A program made the position numbers and the translations under genes. 64,000 bases of DNA. Source: Neocallimastix lanati (nom. inval.) (lineage: Eukaryota; Neocallimastigomycota; Neocallimastigomycetes; Neocallimastigales; Neocallimastigaceae). Positions within the stretch are counted from its first letter, which is position 1. The number at the start of each line of letters is the position of its first letter. This document shows positions 34,522 to 47,097 of this stretch, piece by piece. Under the pieces are notes generated by a model. That model searched no databases, was not told the origin of the DNA, and saw nothing but the letters and a program-made list of their open reading frames with translations. The stretch lies in assembly GCA_016946835.1 (NCBI GenBank), contig JACVTC010000051.1, positions 871,001-935,000 of the forward strand. Reading direction: 5' to 3'.

Positions 34522-36422
34522 ATATTCACATATTCAGTTTTCCTATAAATATTACACATATGATGAATAATTTTGCACATTCTATTATATTTATCAATTA
34601 ATTCTTCAAATTCATCTAAATTATGATAAGAACCTCTTCTTTTAATGGATTTATATAATTTCATTTTGAGTTTTTGCAAATTAAATATTTTCTGCGACAT
34701 ATGAAAAAAAGATTTTCGAACTTCTGAAATTGACGTGATATTAAGTTCCTTAGCAATATTGAATGAAGTTGAAATAAATTTCTTTGAAATATCATCAATA
34801 CTAATATTAGGATCTGGAATCACTTCCTCTAATACACTAAAATAGTTGTTGTCAAAAATTGATTCTTTTTCATTTATACATTTTAATCTATCCCATTTAA
34901 CTGTCTTTTTAGGCAGAGAGAAAGAATTATCTGAATTAACTGATGAAAAACATTTACCTTTTATTAATAAAGGTTTATGATCCGAAATGGGGGGAAAGTC
35001 AATAAAAGTACCATATGAAAGTAAATCTAACATATGATCATTGACAATCGCATGATCTATATCAGATTCTCTATTACCTCTACTCCATGAAATTGGGGAG
35101 CCCCATAAGGGAAGAATTTTCCAATTACTAAATTTAGAGAGCAAATTACTTAATTTCTCAGTAGGTAAATTAAAATCACCAACCAACATTGAAGGATGAG
35201 AAGAGTGACTATTTAACCAAGACAATATTTCAATTCTAGCAGCTCTAGCATGAAGGCTATGGCCACTATGAGGTACGTACACATTACCAATAGAACATTT
35301 AGTGAAATTCCAAAAATTATAAGTATACAAGGAAATAATATACTCATAAGTGTTGTTTTCAAGAGAGGCTTGACAAGAATTATGAAACCCAATATAAAGA
35401 CCTCTTTTACCGGGAATTTCATTATTAGCTTTTTTGAAGAAATGTTTGTAGTTTTTTAATGATACTCGACATGGATATTTACTGCTAGAACCTGAACCAT
35501 TTCCTGTTTCCTGAAAGCATAAGAAAAGTGGTTTGTACATTGAAATAAAGAATTCAACACTGTCTTTTTTATCAAAGCTCCATCCATTAGTATTCCAACT
35601 GACACATAGAGAAAATTCTTTAACTGTATTATTATTAATATGAGTGTTATTAATATTATTGGAATTATTATAATTGATTGAACTGATATTTGAATTTGAA
35701 TCTGAGCTTGAAACTGAATTTAAACATAAATTTGAAATTGAACTTGAACTTGTACTTGAACTTGAACTTGAACTTGAACTTGAACTTGAACTTGTACTTG
35801 AACTTGAACTTGAAATTGTACTTGAACTTGGACTTGAACTTGAACTTGAACCTGTACTTGAACTTGTACTTAAACTTGTACTTGAACTTGAACTTGAGCT
35901 TGTACTTGAACTTGTACTTGAACTTGAACTTGAGCTTGTACTTGAACTTGAACATGAATCTGTATTTGAACTTGAATTTGAATTTTAACTTGAATCTGCA
36001 TTTGAATTTGAAGTAGTGAATAAGTTGATATTATAAGATGAATTCACTTTTTCTGATAAGGCAAAATGTTTCCTTTTGAGTGAAGAAAAACTGTATTTAT
36101 GATTCCTTTTGCTACAATTAATAACGTTAATTGAAGCACGTTTGAAACTATTAACAATACAATCAGTAATAGATGTTAATTCTTCTTCATTACCTACTAT
36201 TTTAATTTTAAAGAATGCATCATTAAAATTAGCAATACGTTTAACTGATAAAACCTTATTATTTAATTCATTCAGAGTTTTCTTTAAATGTCTTCTCATT
36301 TTGATTTCTGGCCAAGATCGAAGTCCGCGGATAAAGAGTAGTTTCGTATTCTCCATTGGTATACCGTGGCACCTTGAACCTCTTAGAATGAAATTCTTAT
36401 TTCTTATAAATTGGATTTCCAT
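34518..36422 (-). pseudogene. LINE RRM-like ORF1 region plus endonuclease, one in-frame stop
   Basis: From ATG 36422 the frame runs through residues 1-145. This includes KLLFIRGLRSW and NDAFFKIKI, which look like the RNP strands of an RRM-type nucleic-acid-binding fold (inference). It then meets a single TAA at 35985-35987. In the same frame it continues through a Ser/Thr repeat linker and SINYNNSNNINN into an AP-endonuclease-like domain: CVSWNTNGWSFDKKDS, FLCFQETG, MLVGDFNLP (catalytic GDFN), ESDIDHAIVN and ISDHKPLL (terminal DH). It ends at 34518 through a frameshift. One long ORF for RRM, linker, endonuclease and RT is the likely ancestral layout, unlike LINEs with a separate ORF1. Confidence 0.82.
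35700..35990. repeat. Hexanucleotide-type repeat encoding the LINE Ser/Thr linker
   Basis: Repeats of TTGAAC, with TTGTAC variants, on the plus strand. Read in the LINE frame they give Ser-Ser-Thr strings. The Leu/Asn- and Phe/Lys-rich frames here are shadows of the same repeat. Confidence 0.9.
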
Positions 36423-37082
36423 AATAGTAATAAAAAACTAAAAATTAATAACTAAAAAAAAAAAATAAAAAAAAGTCAATTTTTATTATAAAGTCTTGAG
36501 TATAATGAGAATTGTAATAATTTTATATCTTTTTGGAGTAAATAATTTCGATAATTAGTAGTTTGTTGAATGATTGAAAAATAATTTGATTTAGCACTTT
36601 TTTCAGTATATTATTTAAATTGAATATCATAAAGTATTTAATGACTAAGATTGAATTGATGAAATAAAATGGCACAAAATTAGTAAAGAGTTAAATAAAT
36701 TACTACAAGATTTAGAGTGAATCAATCTCTTACAACGTGATACATGAAATATATAGTTGAAATACAATTGAATACAATAGATTCTTACATGAGAATAGTA
36801 ATACTACATGAAAATAGAAATACAATGAAAACGTATTACTAATTCTTGGGTGTAACTTATTTAACAATGTTCCAAAAATGCACCATTATATTCCGCAGTG
36901 AGTGTTCACCAGAAAAATTTTACCAATAACATTACCATTGCGCATAATGTTATTAATTAACACAAAATATAACTTTACTACTATTTTGCACCAGTACTGT
37001 GGATCTACTTTATAAGAGTAAAGTTAATTCCCCTTGCAGGCGATTTAAATACATAAATCGAGTACACCCCTGCTCGGGGATA

Positions 37083-37350
37083 AAATAATAGTATAAAACA
37101 TTCTAGTTTCATTTAATTAATATCTGTAAGACTTCACAAGGGCATTATTATACTGAATAATAATAATTAATTTTGACTTCGCAATGTTAATCCTAATTTT
37201 AAGATACGAAATTATGATCTTCATTGGTTGCGCTAGCCCTGCTGGCCTGTCTTACTGTTTCTTCAACATTGACGCTCTTACGATTCGATTTGAACCTATT
37301 GAATAAAAACCATTGCTGACCAATAGCAATAGGTATAACCGATTGGAGAA
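37083..37350 (-). mobile_element. Partial LINE 3' region fused to the 5' end of the LINE
   Basis: 268 bp closely repeat 31862-32122, the end of the RT frame (from QSVIPIAIGQQWFLFNRFKSN to the terminal EDHNFVS) and the proximal 3'UTR. It has the same orientation as the LINE and lacks the last ~170 bp of the 3' end, joining at a TAAAAT repeat to the CCCCGAGC leader. The 13-bp target duplication lies outside it, so it entered as part of the same insertion. Confidence 0.85.
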
Positions 37351-37363
37351 ACCAACTTATTAA

Positions 37364-37944
37364 ATAATAATAAAAATTAAAATTTTTTAAAGTAATACTA
37401 TATTTAAAAATTATCATAAACTCTTTAATAAAAAACAATGATGAACTAATTAAATATTAATAATCATTATCATATTAATACTATTAATACATTAATTTTC
37501 CTTCTTTTCAATAAAATTATTTAATTATGAAGATACATATATTATATAAAAATACAATTTTATTCATCATACACAAAATCAAATATAAAAACATTCAATA
37601 AAAATAATTCGTTTTTATTTATTTTATTTATTTTCTTTTTTGGTTTTAATTTTTTTTGAACAACTTTTATTATTAATTCTTCTTTATTTTTTAATACAAT
37701 ACATCAATTAATTAGGTCTTTTATTAATTATTTTTTTTTTATTATTTATCTTTTTTTTATTTCATACTATTTAATTATCTCTTATTTTTTATTTTTTTTA
37801 ATTTATTTTTTAAATTTTGAAAATATTTCCTATTCATAATAAAAAAATTCATAATTAAATAATTCTTCTAAATTATTTAATCAATTTATTATTAAAGTTT
37901 TCTAAAAACATTAGAAATAAAATTTAAGGGATGATTAAACAAAC
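37364..37944. other. AT-rich region 3' of the GH48 gene
   Basis: No gene. It presumably contains the GH48 3'UTR and polyadenylation site. Confidence 0.6.
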
Positions 37945-40236
37945 TTAGCAGTTTAATGGCATACCACACCAGTCATTGTTTTCAACACCCCATTGACCAT
38001 CACCATCTTCGTAGTAAACAGTACCACAAGATTTACAGCACTTGTAACCTTGAGCAATAATATTGGCATTACATTTGTCCTTTGATGGAGCCTTACCACA
38101 ACCACACCAGTCACCATCTTCAACACCCCATTCACCATCATTATCAGTGTATTCAACAGTACATCCAACTCTACAACATTTGTAACCTTGACGAGTGATA
38201 GAGGCTGGACAAGAAGTACGATCATCTGGATTTGGATTTGGACTTGGACCTGGAGTGTAACCATCAATCATAGATGGAACATCGTAAATGGCAATAAGAC
38301 CGTTGGCAACCATGATTTCAGTTTGACCCCAGAATCTGTGATATCTGAAGGTTGGTGGATTACCTCCATTAAGGAAGTCTTCAACTTGTCCCCAATCTGG
38401 ATCTTGTTTGTACTTTGGACGAATATCAATGAAGGTGTTACCACTTCTAAGGTTAGCACCTTGGGCATTCTTACCAGTCCATCCAGATGGAATGTAAACT
38501 TCATCTCCGAATTTACTGTAATCTTCACGAGCTTCTTCAGCAGCATAACCAAGATCATCTCTGTAATTTTCAATGGCGTCCATAACATCAACAACAAGTT
38601 TAAGACCTTCTTGATCATTATCCTTCATAGAGATCCATAATAAACCCTTGATAATGGAAGCAATGGAACCAAGATCAAGACCTCTAGAAGAAACAGTACC
38701 GTGAAGGGAAGCATTACGGTTACTCTTGTTAAAGTCAGATGAACTCCATTCATCTGGATTACCTTCCCAACTTAAGTTAGTGGCGTGAATAACTTCACCA
38801 TTGCTAACTTGAGTAGTTTCCTTAACCCATTTAACCCAATCTCTACAGACCTTTCCAGCCTTTTCATTACCAGAAACGTAGTAAAGTGAGCAGACACGTT
38901 CCATACCCCAACCTTGCATACCAGTCCAGTTGTTGGATGGTGGATCGTGGTAAACTGGTTGCCAATCGTAGAACATACCGTAGAAAGTAGTAATGTCACT
39001 GTCTGGTTGAGCGTAGTGACCTTGCCATGAGTTAGTAGCACCACCAGCAATACAACCTTCTGGAGTTTGTAACCATCTGAATAATTCTAATTGACGATCT
39101 AAGGAAGTAGACCAATCCTTAACAGCAGTGGAACCCTTTGGCTTGAATGCCTTATCAGTAGAAAGAATCCAAGCAGCTAATGGATTTTGGTAACCAGTGT
39201 GAGTGTGAGAAGAACTAATTCTCCAGGCCCAGTCACCTTGGAGACCTCCACCCCAAGCGAAGTACCAAGAGATAAGGTAGTGAGCTGAGTTCTTACCACG
39301 ACCAGCAGAACAACGTTGGTAGTCAACACAGTTACCAATCTTCTTGAAGTATTTATCATATTGAGCATAACGTAAGTAATCACCAAGCTTAGCAGCCTTA
39401 GAAGCAACAGAAGAAAGATCTTGTCCATCTTCTTGAGCCCAGATGTAACCGAAGTAAGCTGCTTGAACGGCACGAGCATCAGCATCTGGAGCAGCAGTGT
39501 ATCTCCATTGCTTAGCGTAGGACTTATCACCAGTGAAAAGATCTAAGAAACCGTTGCTACCACCCCACTTCATGGTTTCCCAACATGGATGTGGAACAGT
39601 CTTCCAAGTGGATTCAGATGGACCACGTTGGAAAGTGTTAATGAAGGATGGCTTAGTCTTACCATCACCTTGTTGACCATAACCGTACCAGTTATCACCA
39701 TCAATAATCCAGTGCATAGCATAGATATCCCAAGTACCGTAAGCTTGTTGAAGTTCCTTAGCAATTGGATCTTCACCAACAATACCGTCTTGGAAGACAA
39801 GTTGAGCTGGGTAGTTACTGATATCATCATCTTCTGGAGCATAAGTAGCTGGAGAAGAAGGATTGTATCTACTGTTACCTGGTTGGTTCTTGGCATCTGG
39901 AATCATGTGCTTTTCTAAGTATTCCCAAGCAGTTTCAACACCGTCGTAATTACCAGTAAGCTTACCATTAACGGCTTCTAACCAAACCCAGAAGGAGTAG
40001 GTTTCAGAGACAGATTCGTGACCGTGATCTGGAGCTTCAACCATAAGAGTTTCAACAGAGTGGTATGGAACATTTTCTGCTGAGAAATATTCAGATTGGT
40101 AAGAACCATTACCAGTCATAACATTGTAATGATCAATAGCACGATCAGCATAAACAGCAGCATCACGTTTCTTCAATGGAGCAGCGATAACAGCAGAGGC
40201 ACTGAGAAGAGCAATAGCAGATCTAATAGATGGCAT
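37945..40236 (-). CDS. GH48 cellobiohydrolase with two fungal dockerins (Cel48A-type)
   Basis: A processive reducing-end exocellulase, secreted and docked in the fungal cellulosome. The 763 aa divide into: signal peptide (1-19); basic KKR site at 22-24, likely Kex2-type processing; GH48 catalytic domain (about 27-658); Pro/Asn linker (659-675); and two 40-residue Cys-rich fungal dockerins (676-720 and 721-763), each with GYKCC...GxWGVE..DWCG. GH48 signatures include EAPDHGHESVSETYSFWVWLEA (67-88), the block containing the catalytic acid Glu in the family, plus WKTVPHPCWETMKWGG and a C-terminal FRYHRFWGQTEIMVANG. It has no intron and much higher G+C and codon bias than its surroundings. Family knowledge says fungal GH48 came from clostridia. 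Neighbours are unrelated (LINE on one side, 4.7 kb of AT-rich DNA upstream). Confidence 0.97.
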   Translation of the reverse strand: MPSIRSAIALLSASAVIAAPLKKRDAAVYADRAIDHYNVMTGNGSYQSEYFSAENVPYHSVETLMVEAPDHGHESVSETYSFWVWLEAVNGKLTGNYDGVETAWEYLEKHMIPDAKNQPGNSRYNPSSPATYAPEDDDISNYPAQLVFQDGIVGEDPIAKELQQAYGTWDIYAMHWIIDGDNWYGYGQQGDGKTKPSFINTFQRGPSESTWKTVPHPCWETMKWGGSNGFLDLFTGDKSYAKQWRYTAAPDADARAVQAAYFGYIWAQEDGQDLSSVASKAAKLGDYLRYAQYDKYFKKIGNCVDYQRCSAGRGKNSAHYLISWYFAWGGGLQGDWAWRISSSHTHTGYQNPLAAWILSTDKAFKPKGSTAVKDWSTSLDRQLELFRWLQTPEGCIAGGATNSWQGHYAQPDSDITTFYGMFYDWQPVYHDPPSNNWTGMQGWGMERVCSLYYVSGNEKAGKVCRDWVKWVKETTQVSNGEVIHATNLSWEGNPDEWSSSDFNKSNRNASLHGTVSSRGLDLGSIASIIKGLLWISMKDNDQEGLKLVVDVMDAIENYRDDLGYAAEEAREDYSKFGDEVYIPSGWTGKNAQGANLRSGNTFIDIRPKYKQDPDWGQVEDFLNGGNPPTFRYHRFWGQTEIMVANGLIAIYDVPSMIDGYTPGPSPNPNPDDRTSCPASITRQGYKCCRVGCTVEYTDNDGEWGVEDGDWCGCGKAPSKDKCNANIIAQGYKCCKSCGTVYYEDGDGQWGVENNDWCGMPLNC

Positions 40237-43200
40237 TTTAAAAAATAAAATTTTTTGTTTTCTAAAAAAAAAATTAAAATAATAAAGAAATATTATTATG
40301 CAATAATAATAATAAGAAGTTTATGTTTTTTAATAGTTCGTTCCGGCGAACAATTTAATATAAAATAATATCTAAAAAAATATTATGATTTATAATTTAA
40401 AAAAAAAAAAAAGAAAGAAATTTCAATCTTTTTATATTTTTTTGAAAAGAAAAAAAGTAATTAATTCTTATTATTTATTTAATCAAAAAAATATATATAT
40501 AATAGAATTAGAATATAATTCATTATTATTGTTATTGTTTGTTATTTAATGAAACATTATAAAATTAAGTTTTTTATTTATAAAGGTTTTTTTTTTTAAC
40601 AAAAACAAATATTAAAAAAATTTAAATTTATTTTGATTATTATAAATAAAGTTACATATTTGAAAAAGTTTAATGAATATAAAAATAAATAAAAAAAATT
40701 TACAATATATAATTTAAACAATAAACCTAATATTTTAATAAATTTATTATTACAATATAATTATATTCTTTTTATAATGAATAATTTATTTTATATTTTG
40801 ATTTTTAAAAATAAATATTAATATATTAATTGTAAAATGAAATAATGAGTTCTTTTTTTATTGATTTATTTATTTATTAATTTATTTATTTAACAAATAT
40901 TCATTTCATTTAAATTTTTAATTCATAACTAATATTTTCCTATTATCATATTTTAAAAAATTGAATTCTGATTAGAGCAAAAGAAGAAAAACAATGTATT
41001 CCATATAAAAAAAATACACATGAATAAATTAAAATTTATATTAATCAAAATATAAAATGTTTCACGGAAACAAAATTAATGAATATAATTAAACTCTATC
41101 AAATATCTAATAAAAATATAGAATATTTTTTATTTAAAAATATAATTAAATTCTTAAATATATCTTTTAATATATAATGGAAATTACATATTAATTTAAA
41201 AATTACATATTTAAATTTAAATAATAATCCAAACCTATAGTATTAACAACACATCCAAAATTTAATAATTCCATAAATAAATTAATTAAAATATATAAAT
41301 TTTTTTTATTATAGTATTTCATATTTACTTAAAAATATTATTTATATAAATTACATCTATTAAGTTATTTATAAAAAAAAAAAAAAAAAAAAAAAAAAGA
41401 ACATTTCACTTTACTATTATTATTATTAATATCAAAAGCCATATGATATTATTAATAACTTTAAGATATTACAATATAAATGTAATTCTTTATAAAAAAA
41501 AAGTAAATATATTAAATTATATATGTATAAATAAAAAGCGAATATATCAAATTGTATACAAATATAAATAAAAAGTGAATTTATTAAATTGTATATAAAT
41601 TAATTTATTTTATATTAATTGATAATTAATTTAATAAATATATAAATATTAAAAAAAAAATAATTGTGCATTACATAAAAAAGTATATATATATATATTT
41701 TTGAAATATATTTATATATATTTGTTAAAACCTTTGTAATTGTTTTTTGTAATATTGGTATTTATTGTAATTTATTGAAATACTGGAAAAAAAAAATATA
41801 TATATATATATATTTAAGTTTATAATTATAATTAATATAAATTTTATTATTATACAATTTAATATATATTTAAAAAAATTATTTTTCTATATGGCACAAT
41901 TTTTTTATCTGCTTTTGATATATTTTAAAGTTGAATATTTTTTAATTTAATTATTAAAAAATTTTATTTTTATCTTTTATATATATATAAACTAAAATAA
42001 ATTAAAATGATTATATTATTCTAAATTATTCATTTTTTCTAATAAATTTCCTATTTATTTATTTATCTATTTATTTATTATTTATTTATTTACTATTTAT
42101 TATTATTTATTATTTATTATTTATTATTTATTATTTATTATTTATTATTTATTATTTATTATTTATTATAAACAATTATTATAAATTAAAACTATTAAAT
42201 AATGGAATTAATAATGATTCATTAGCTGTAGTTTTAAGTTTCTTACTCAATAATTAAAATTAGAAACGACTAATATTTAATAATAAAAATTGAACAATTT
42301 TATTTAATATTAAATTATATATCATAAATATATTCTTAAAAAAATTTATAAATATGTAAAAAAAAAAAAAAAAAAAAAAAAGTGATATATTGATATTATG
42401 AAGAAATAATATTAAATTTATTTATATGTATTTATGATTTTTTGTCATTGAAAAAGATTAATATAACAAATAATAAATATCTATGAAAAAATAAAATTAT
42501 AGCTTATTATTAATCATTGTTTGAATTATTAAATAATACTATTGTTTTAAAAAATTATATCTGTATAATAAAAAAAAAATTGAAATAAAGATAATTTCAC
42601 TAAAAATGACTAAAAAAATCTATTTATAATAAATTTATATAAAAATAATTATTTTATTAAATTTAAAATAATACTTTCAATAAATCATTATTAATTATTT
42701 ATTAATTACTATCAATTACTAATTTTTTTTTATTGTCGAATGATGATATTAATAATTAATTTTCATATTTTTATATTAATATTTAAATTATTTAATATTT
42801 ACTGTTATTATCTATTATGATTATTTATTATTATTATTACTATTACTATTTATTATTATTTATTATTACTATTTATTGTTTATTATTTTTATTATTGTGT
42901 ATTATATTATTTATAATAATCTCCATATAAAAATTAGAAATTTTCCTATTTATCATTATACTTTTTATTCAATTTAAATTTTAATAATAAATAAAATTTA
43001 AAATTTTAACTTAATTAAAAATTCAAAATATATTTAAAAACTACTAAATATAATCTTTATATTATAATTCATATAATATTGTTTCATTTTAAATCGAATT
43101 TTTCTTTTTTTTTTTTTTTTTTTTTTATTGTTTTGTCTCAGTAGTTAAGTTTTTTTTTTTATTTTATTAAAGTTTTTTTTTATTGTTTTGTCTCAGTAGT

Positions 43201-44930
43201 TAATTTTTTTTTTCGAAAAAAAATTTTATTTCATAATATTCATATAATTAAATTCTAAAACTTTATATGATATTCCAACAAGAAAATAATACAAAAAATT
43301 TATTTTGAAAAAAAAATATTAAAAAAAAATAACATATATCGTTTTCTTTGAATTTTTATTTATATTTAATTTTAAATATATATTATTAATAATGTATATA
43401 TAAAAGTTTACAATATATATAAATTTTAATGAAATTAAATTTTTTATAATAATTAATTATTATTTTGTTCCAAAATTTTATAATTTTTAATTAACCACAT
43501 AAATTAATTACATGTTTTATGTTTTTTTTTCTTAATATTAAATATGAAAGGTATATCAAAAATATTTATATTTGTTTTCCCAAAATTTCATATAAATTTC
43601 GATAAAAAAGGAAATATCATAGTCTTGATTTTTATTTATTTTTTAAATCTATTGACTAAAAAAAGACACATAATTCATACTTCATATCAAAAAAAATAAT
43701 AATAGATACATGTTTTTCATTTAATTTTTTTTTATTTTTAAGAAAAGCACAATAGGAAAAATATTAATTTATAAAATAAAAAATAATAATCCTATTTTAA
43801 TCATTTAATTTAAACTATGTAGAGTACTTTTAATATTTTAGATAGTTTTAATTTAAAAAAAATAATAGAAATATGAAATTGAAAATAAATTAATAAAAAT
43901 TTTTTTTTTTTATAACAAAGGAAATTTACTAAAAATGTTTCTATGGCTATATCAATTTATTAATTAATAAAGTTTTATTTTTACTTTAAATTAAATTTCA
44001 ATTAAGAATTAACCAATAATATGATTTAAGGGACAGTAGACATTTTTAAAAAATATAAATATATTTGTGTATAAATATAAATTAAAATTAATATAAATTT
44101 CATTTTATTTGAAACAATAAAAAAATTATTCCTTTTTGTTTCTACATTTTACTATTTAATATTCCTCTAATAATATATTACTGTTATAATAATGATCCTT
44201 TCTTTTGTTTTTTAGTAATTGATTATTGATTTTTGATAATTTACTTAATTTTTTTTTATTTAAAATAAAAATATTCTATACTATGAACTATATAAATGAA
44301 TAATTTAGTTTTAATTTCTTGATTTCTTAACAAAAATATATCATTTTGTTGTAATTAAATATATATATGATTATTAAATTATCATTTACTACAATGAAAT
44401 ATCATTAGATTATATTCAATAATTTCACTTCATGCTAATTAGATATTAAAATATGATAAATATCTATTATTAATAAAAATATATAATTAAATAAAAAATA
44501 AAATGATACTATTAATAAAAAATAAAGCATGATATAAATATGATTACTATTAAATGAAACATGAAACATTAAATTAAAATTTAAAAATAAAATATGTATA
44601 TATTAAAATAATGAATACCTTCATAAATAAAAATATTTATATAATAATTATAATAGTTTATTTCATCTTTTTTTTTTTTTTTTGATTTGAAAAGGACATT
44701 CTATTACTATTATTAAATATAGTTAAAAATTATTAATTTATCTTTGTCATATCACCTTATATGAATATAAATAAATTAGGTTATTAAACTTTAATATTAT
44801 GTATTTTTTATAAATATTTCTAAAATATGGAAAATTTTTATTATATTCATTGTTTTTGTTTAAAATCTAAATAACTTTTTAATTAATATTTTTTTTTATA
44901 TATTAAAACTTTTATTATATTTTTAAATAT
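40237..44930. other. 4.7-kb AT-rich region upstream of GH48
   Basis: No gene is supported. It contains the GH48 promoter (nothing specific recognisable), poly-A runs (41371-41399, 42358-42381), a (TTA/TTTA)n stretch near 42057-42170, and a duplicated block at 43110-43215 (unit with TTGTTTTGTCTCAGTAGTTA). A duplicated block at about 44790-45000 holds TTTCTAAAATATGGAAAATT twice. Confidence 0.6.
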
Positions 44931-45325
44931 TAAATAATATTATGTATTTTTTATAAAAATTTCTAAAATATGGAAAATTTTTATTATTATTATCAATATT
45001 TTTGTTTAAAATAACTTTTATTATAATTTTAAATATAATAAATAAATAAGATATATAATAATATTATATAGTTTATATAGCTTATGATATATAAGAAATT
45101 TAATTTAAAAAAAAAAAAAATTATATATATATTTTCTATGAGTCCTGTTATATAATTAATATTAAAACATATATTTAATGTATTGAATTATATATGACCT
45201 AATTTTTTTAATGATATTATATTTTTAATAAGTCTTTTGCTTCAAATAAATATAATTAGTAAATAAACAAAATATTAATATTTTTAACAAATTAAAAGTC
45301 TCAATTGGTTTATTAGGAATTAGTA

Positions 45326-45373
<48 letters not shown>

Positions 45374-45641
45374 ACTAAAGATGACGAGGGAAAGTATACC
45401 TTATTTTAGGAAGGTGAAATAAAAATTAAAGAATATAAAATAAACGATTTTATTTTTTTTTCTTTTAAGTTCTAATTTTTTTTTAATAAAACTAGTGAAT
45501 ACAAAAATAAAAATCCTTTAAAAGAATCAAAAAAAAAAAGGAAGAAAAAAATTCCGTATACCTAAATCGAAGTACTCAAAAAATAAATAACCATGAAAAA
45601 GAAATCAATAAAGTACCGAAATTTTCTCAGAAGGTTAACAG

Positions 45642-45945
45642 AATCTTGTGCGTTTCGCGATTGTGCATTTCCATAATGTAGCGTGTTATCATATGTGGCT
45701 TTTATTTTAGTAATTAAATAAATAATAAATATTCTTTTTTTATATATATATAATTTATTAATATTCAATTGCAAAAATAATTTTTTATAAATATTTTTTA
45801 ATAGAATAAATTATTATTTCTTTTAAAATAATAATTATTTATATATTTATTTATGATTGTATAGAATATCTTAAATATGTATAGCTTTTTTTAAAATTTT
45901 ATAAGCCACATTGCGAAATGAACTATTACGAAATACACGATCCCC
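45642..45945 (-). mobile_element. MITE-like element, copy 2, with 10-bp target duplication
   Basis: The reverse-complement relative of 9821-10206. It is flanked by a perfect direct repeat, AGGTTAACAG (45632-45641 and 45946-45955). Ends read inward are AATCTTGTGCGTTTCGCG and GGGGATCGTGTATTTCGT, an imperfect inverted pair. The interior includes TTTATGATTGTATAGAATAT, matching copy 1. It interrupts the gag-like region of the decayed copia. No ORF belongs to it. Confidence 0.85.
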
Positions 45946-46959
45946 AGGTTAACAGTGATAAAGAAACTTTGGAATGCATTGAGGAAATTTTTAGAAATCA
46001 CACAAAAGTTAAAAATTAAATAGTAAACTTAGTAACAGGGAAAAATGAAACTCGCTATTCAAAGGGCTACCAGAGAAATAAATAAACTTTTTGGAATTAA
46101 AATGGCAATTTTGAAACGATGTTGATAAAATATAAAAAGATACGAGGAAACATATTAGAAACTGTAGAATTTTTATTCCAAAAAAAAAAAAAAAAAAAAA
46201 ATAAGGAAAAAGATGAAGAAACATTTTATATCTTTAAAAAAAATTAAGAATTAAAAATTAAAAATAAAAATAAAAATAAGGAATATCGTGGTAATCTCGA
46301 AGGCTATAATCAAAAAATCAAGATGACATTCATGAGAAATGTAATAATGAAAGAAAAAGCGATAATAGGAGGGAAAAAAGTTTTTATTTATGTGAAAATA
46401 ACGAACACTTTGTTTATAACTGTTCCGTTCATCAAAAAAAAAAAAAAAACTCACAACAATATTAAACACCATGAACAATTTAGGAAATTAAATATCTCAG
46501 TAGAAGAAATTAATAACATTGAACTATAATATGATACTGAGTCAAATAGTGAAAAAAAAGTGTAATGAAGATGAAATAAAAGAAATAAACCTTGTTAAAA
46601 CAGAAAATAACGTTCAAGAAATAAACTTATACGGAATAGATACTACTTCAGATGGTAATAGTTATAACAATCAACGCATATAATTTAAAACAATAAGCAA
46701 TATTAAATAGGCATATTATCATGAAAACTATTGTGATAAAAATAATGAAATAAAAAAATTTTTTTAAAAACAATAACACACCAAATAAAATATAAAATAC
46801 AAATATTTTTCAAAAAGAGTACAAATATTAATTATGATTAATAATGTTAAGGATAGTAATAAATATAATTATAGCAACTGTAAGAATTTAGATAGCAATG
46901 ATAATATCCTTAATAAATGATATATAACAAATATAAACAATAATAGTTTTTCAAATGGG

Positions 46960-47041
46960 AAGGATAGTTACCTGTTTGTTGAAAATGAAAAATCTGTTAT
47001 AACAGAAAAGCATTTAATTAAATTATTTTTAGATAAAACAA

Positions 47042-47097
<56 letters not shown>

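Larger units (their letters stand above)
31689..37350 (-). mobile_element. Near-full-length LINE retrotransposon with a LINE-derived 5' extension
   Basis: The unit is flanked by a perfect 13-bp direct repeat, ACCAACTTATTAA (31676-31688 and 37351-37363). On the minus strand it ends in poly(A) (31689-31711). Order 5' to 3': a 268-bp piece of a LINE 3' region (37083-37350), a GC-richer leader beginning CCCCGAGCAGGGG (about 37080), 5'UTR, RRM-like ORF1 region, Ser/Asn repeat linker, endonuclease, reverse transcriptase, CCHC knuckle, 3'UTR. No RNase H or LTR is seen. The coding region carries one stop (35985) and two compensating frameshifts near 34520 and 34340, so this copy is probably inactive but young. 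Confidence 0.9.

Noticed and set aside
35668-36016. Leu/Glu-, Asn/Leu- and Phe/Lys-rich frames
   Set aside because: Other frames of the hexanucleotide repeat that encodes the LINE Ser/Thr linker.
37953-39918. Several 90-150 codon frames on both strands
   Set aside because: Shadows within the strongly biased GH48 gene.
46323-46529. 68-codon plus frame and the opposite minus-strand frames
   Set aside because: Part of the decayed copia gag region; the meaningful frame there is the one with the CCHC-like knuckle.
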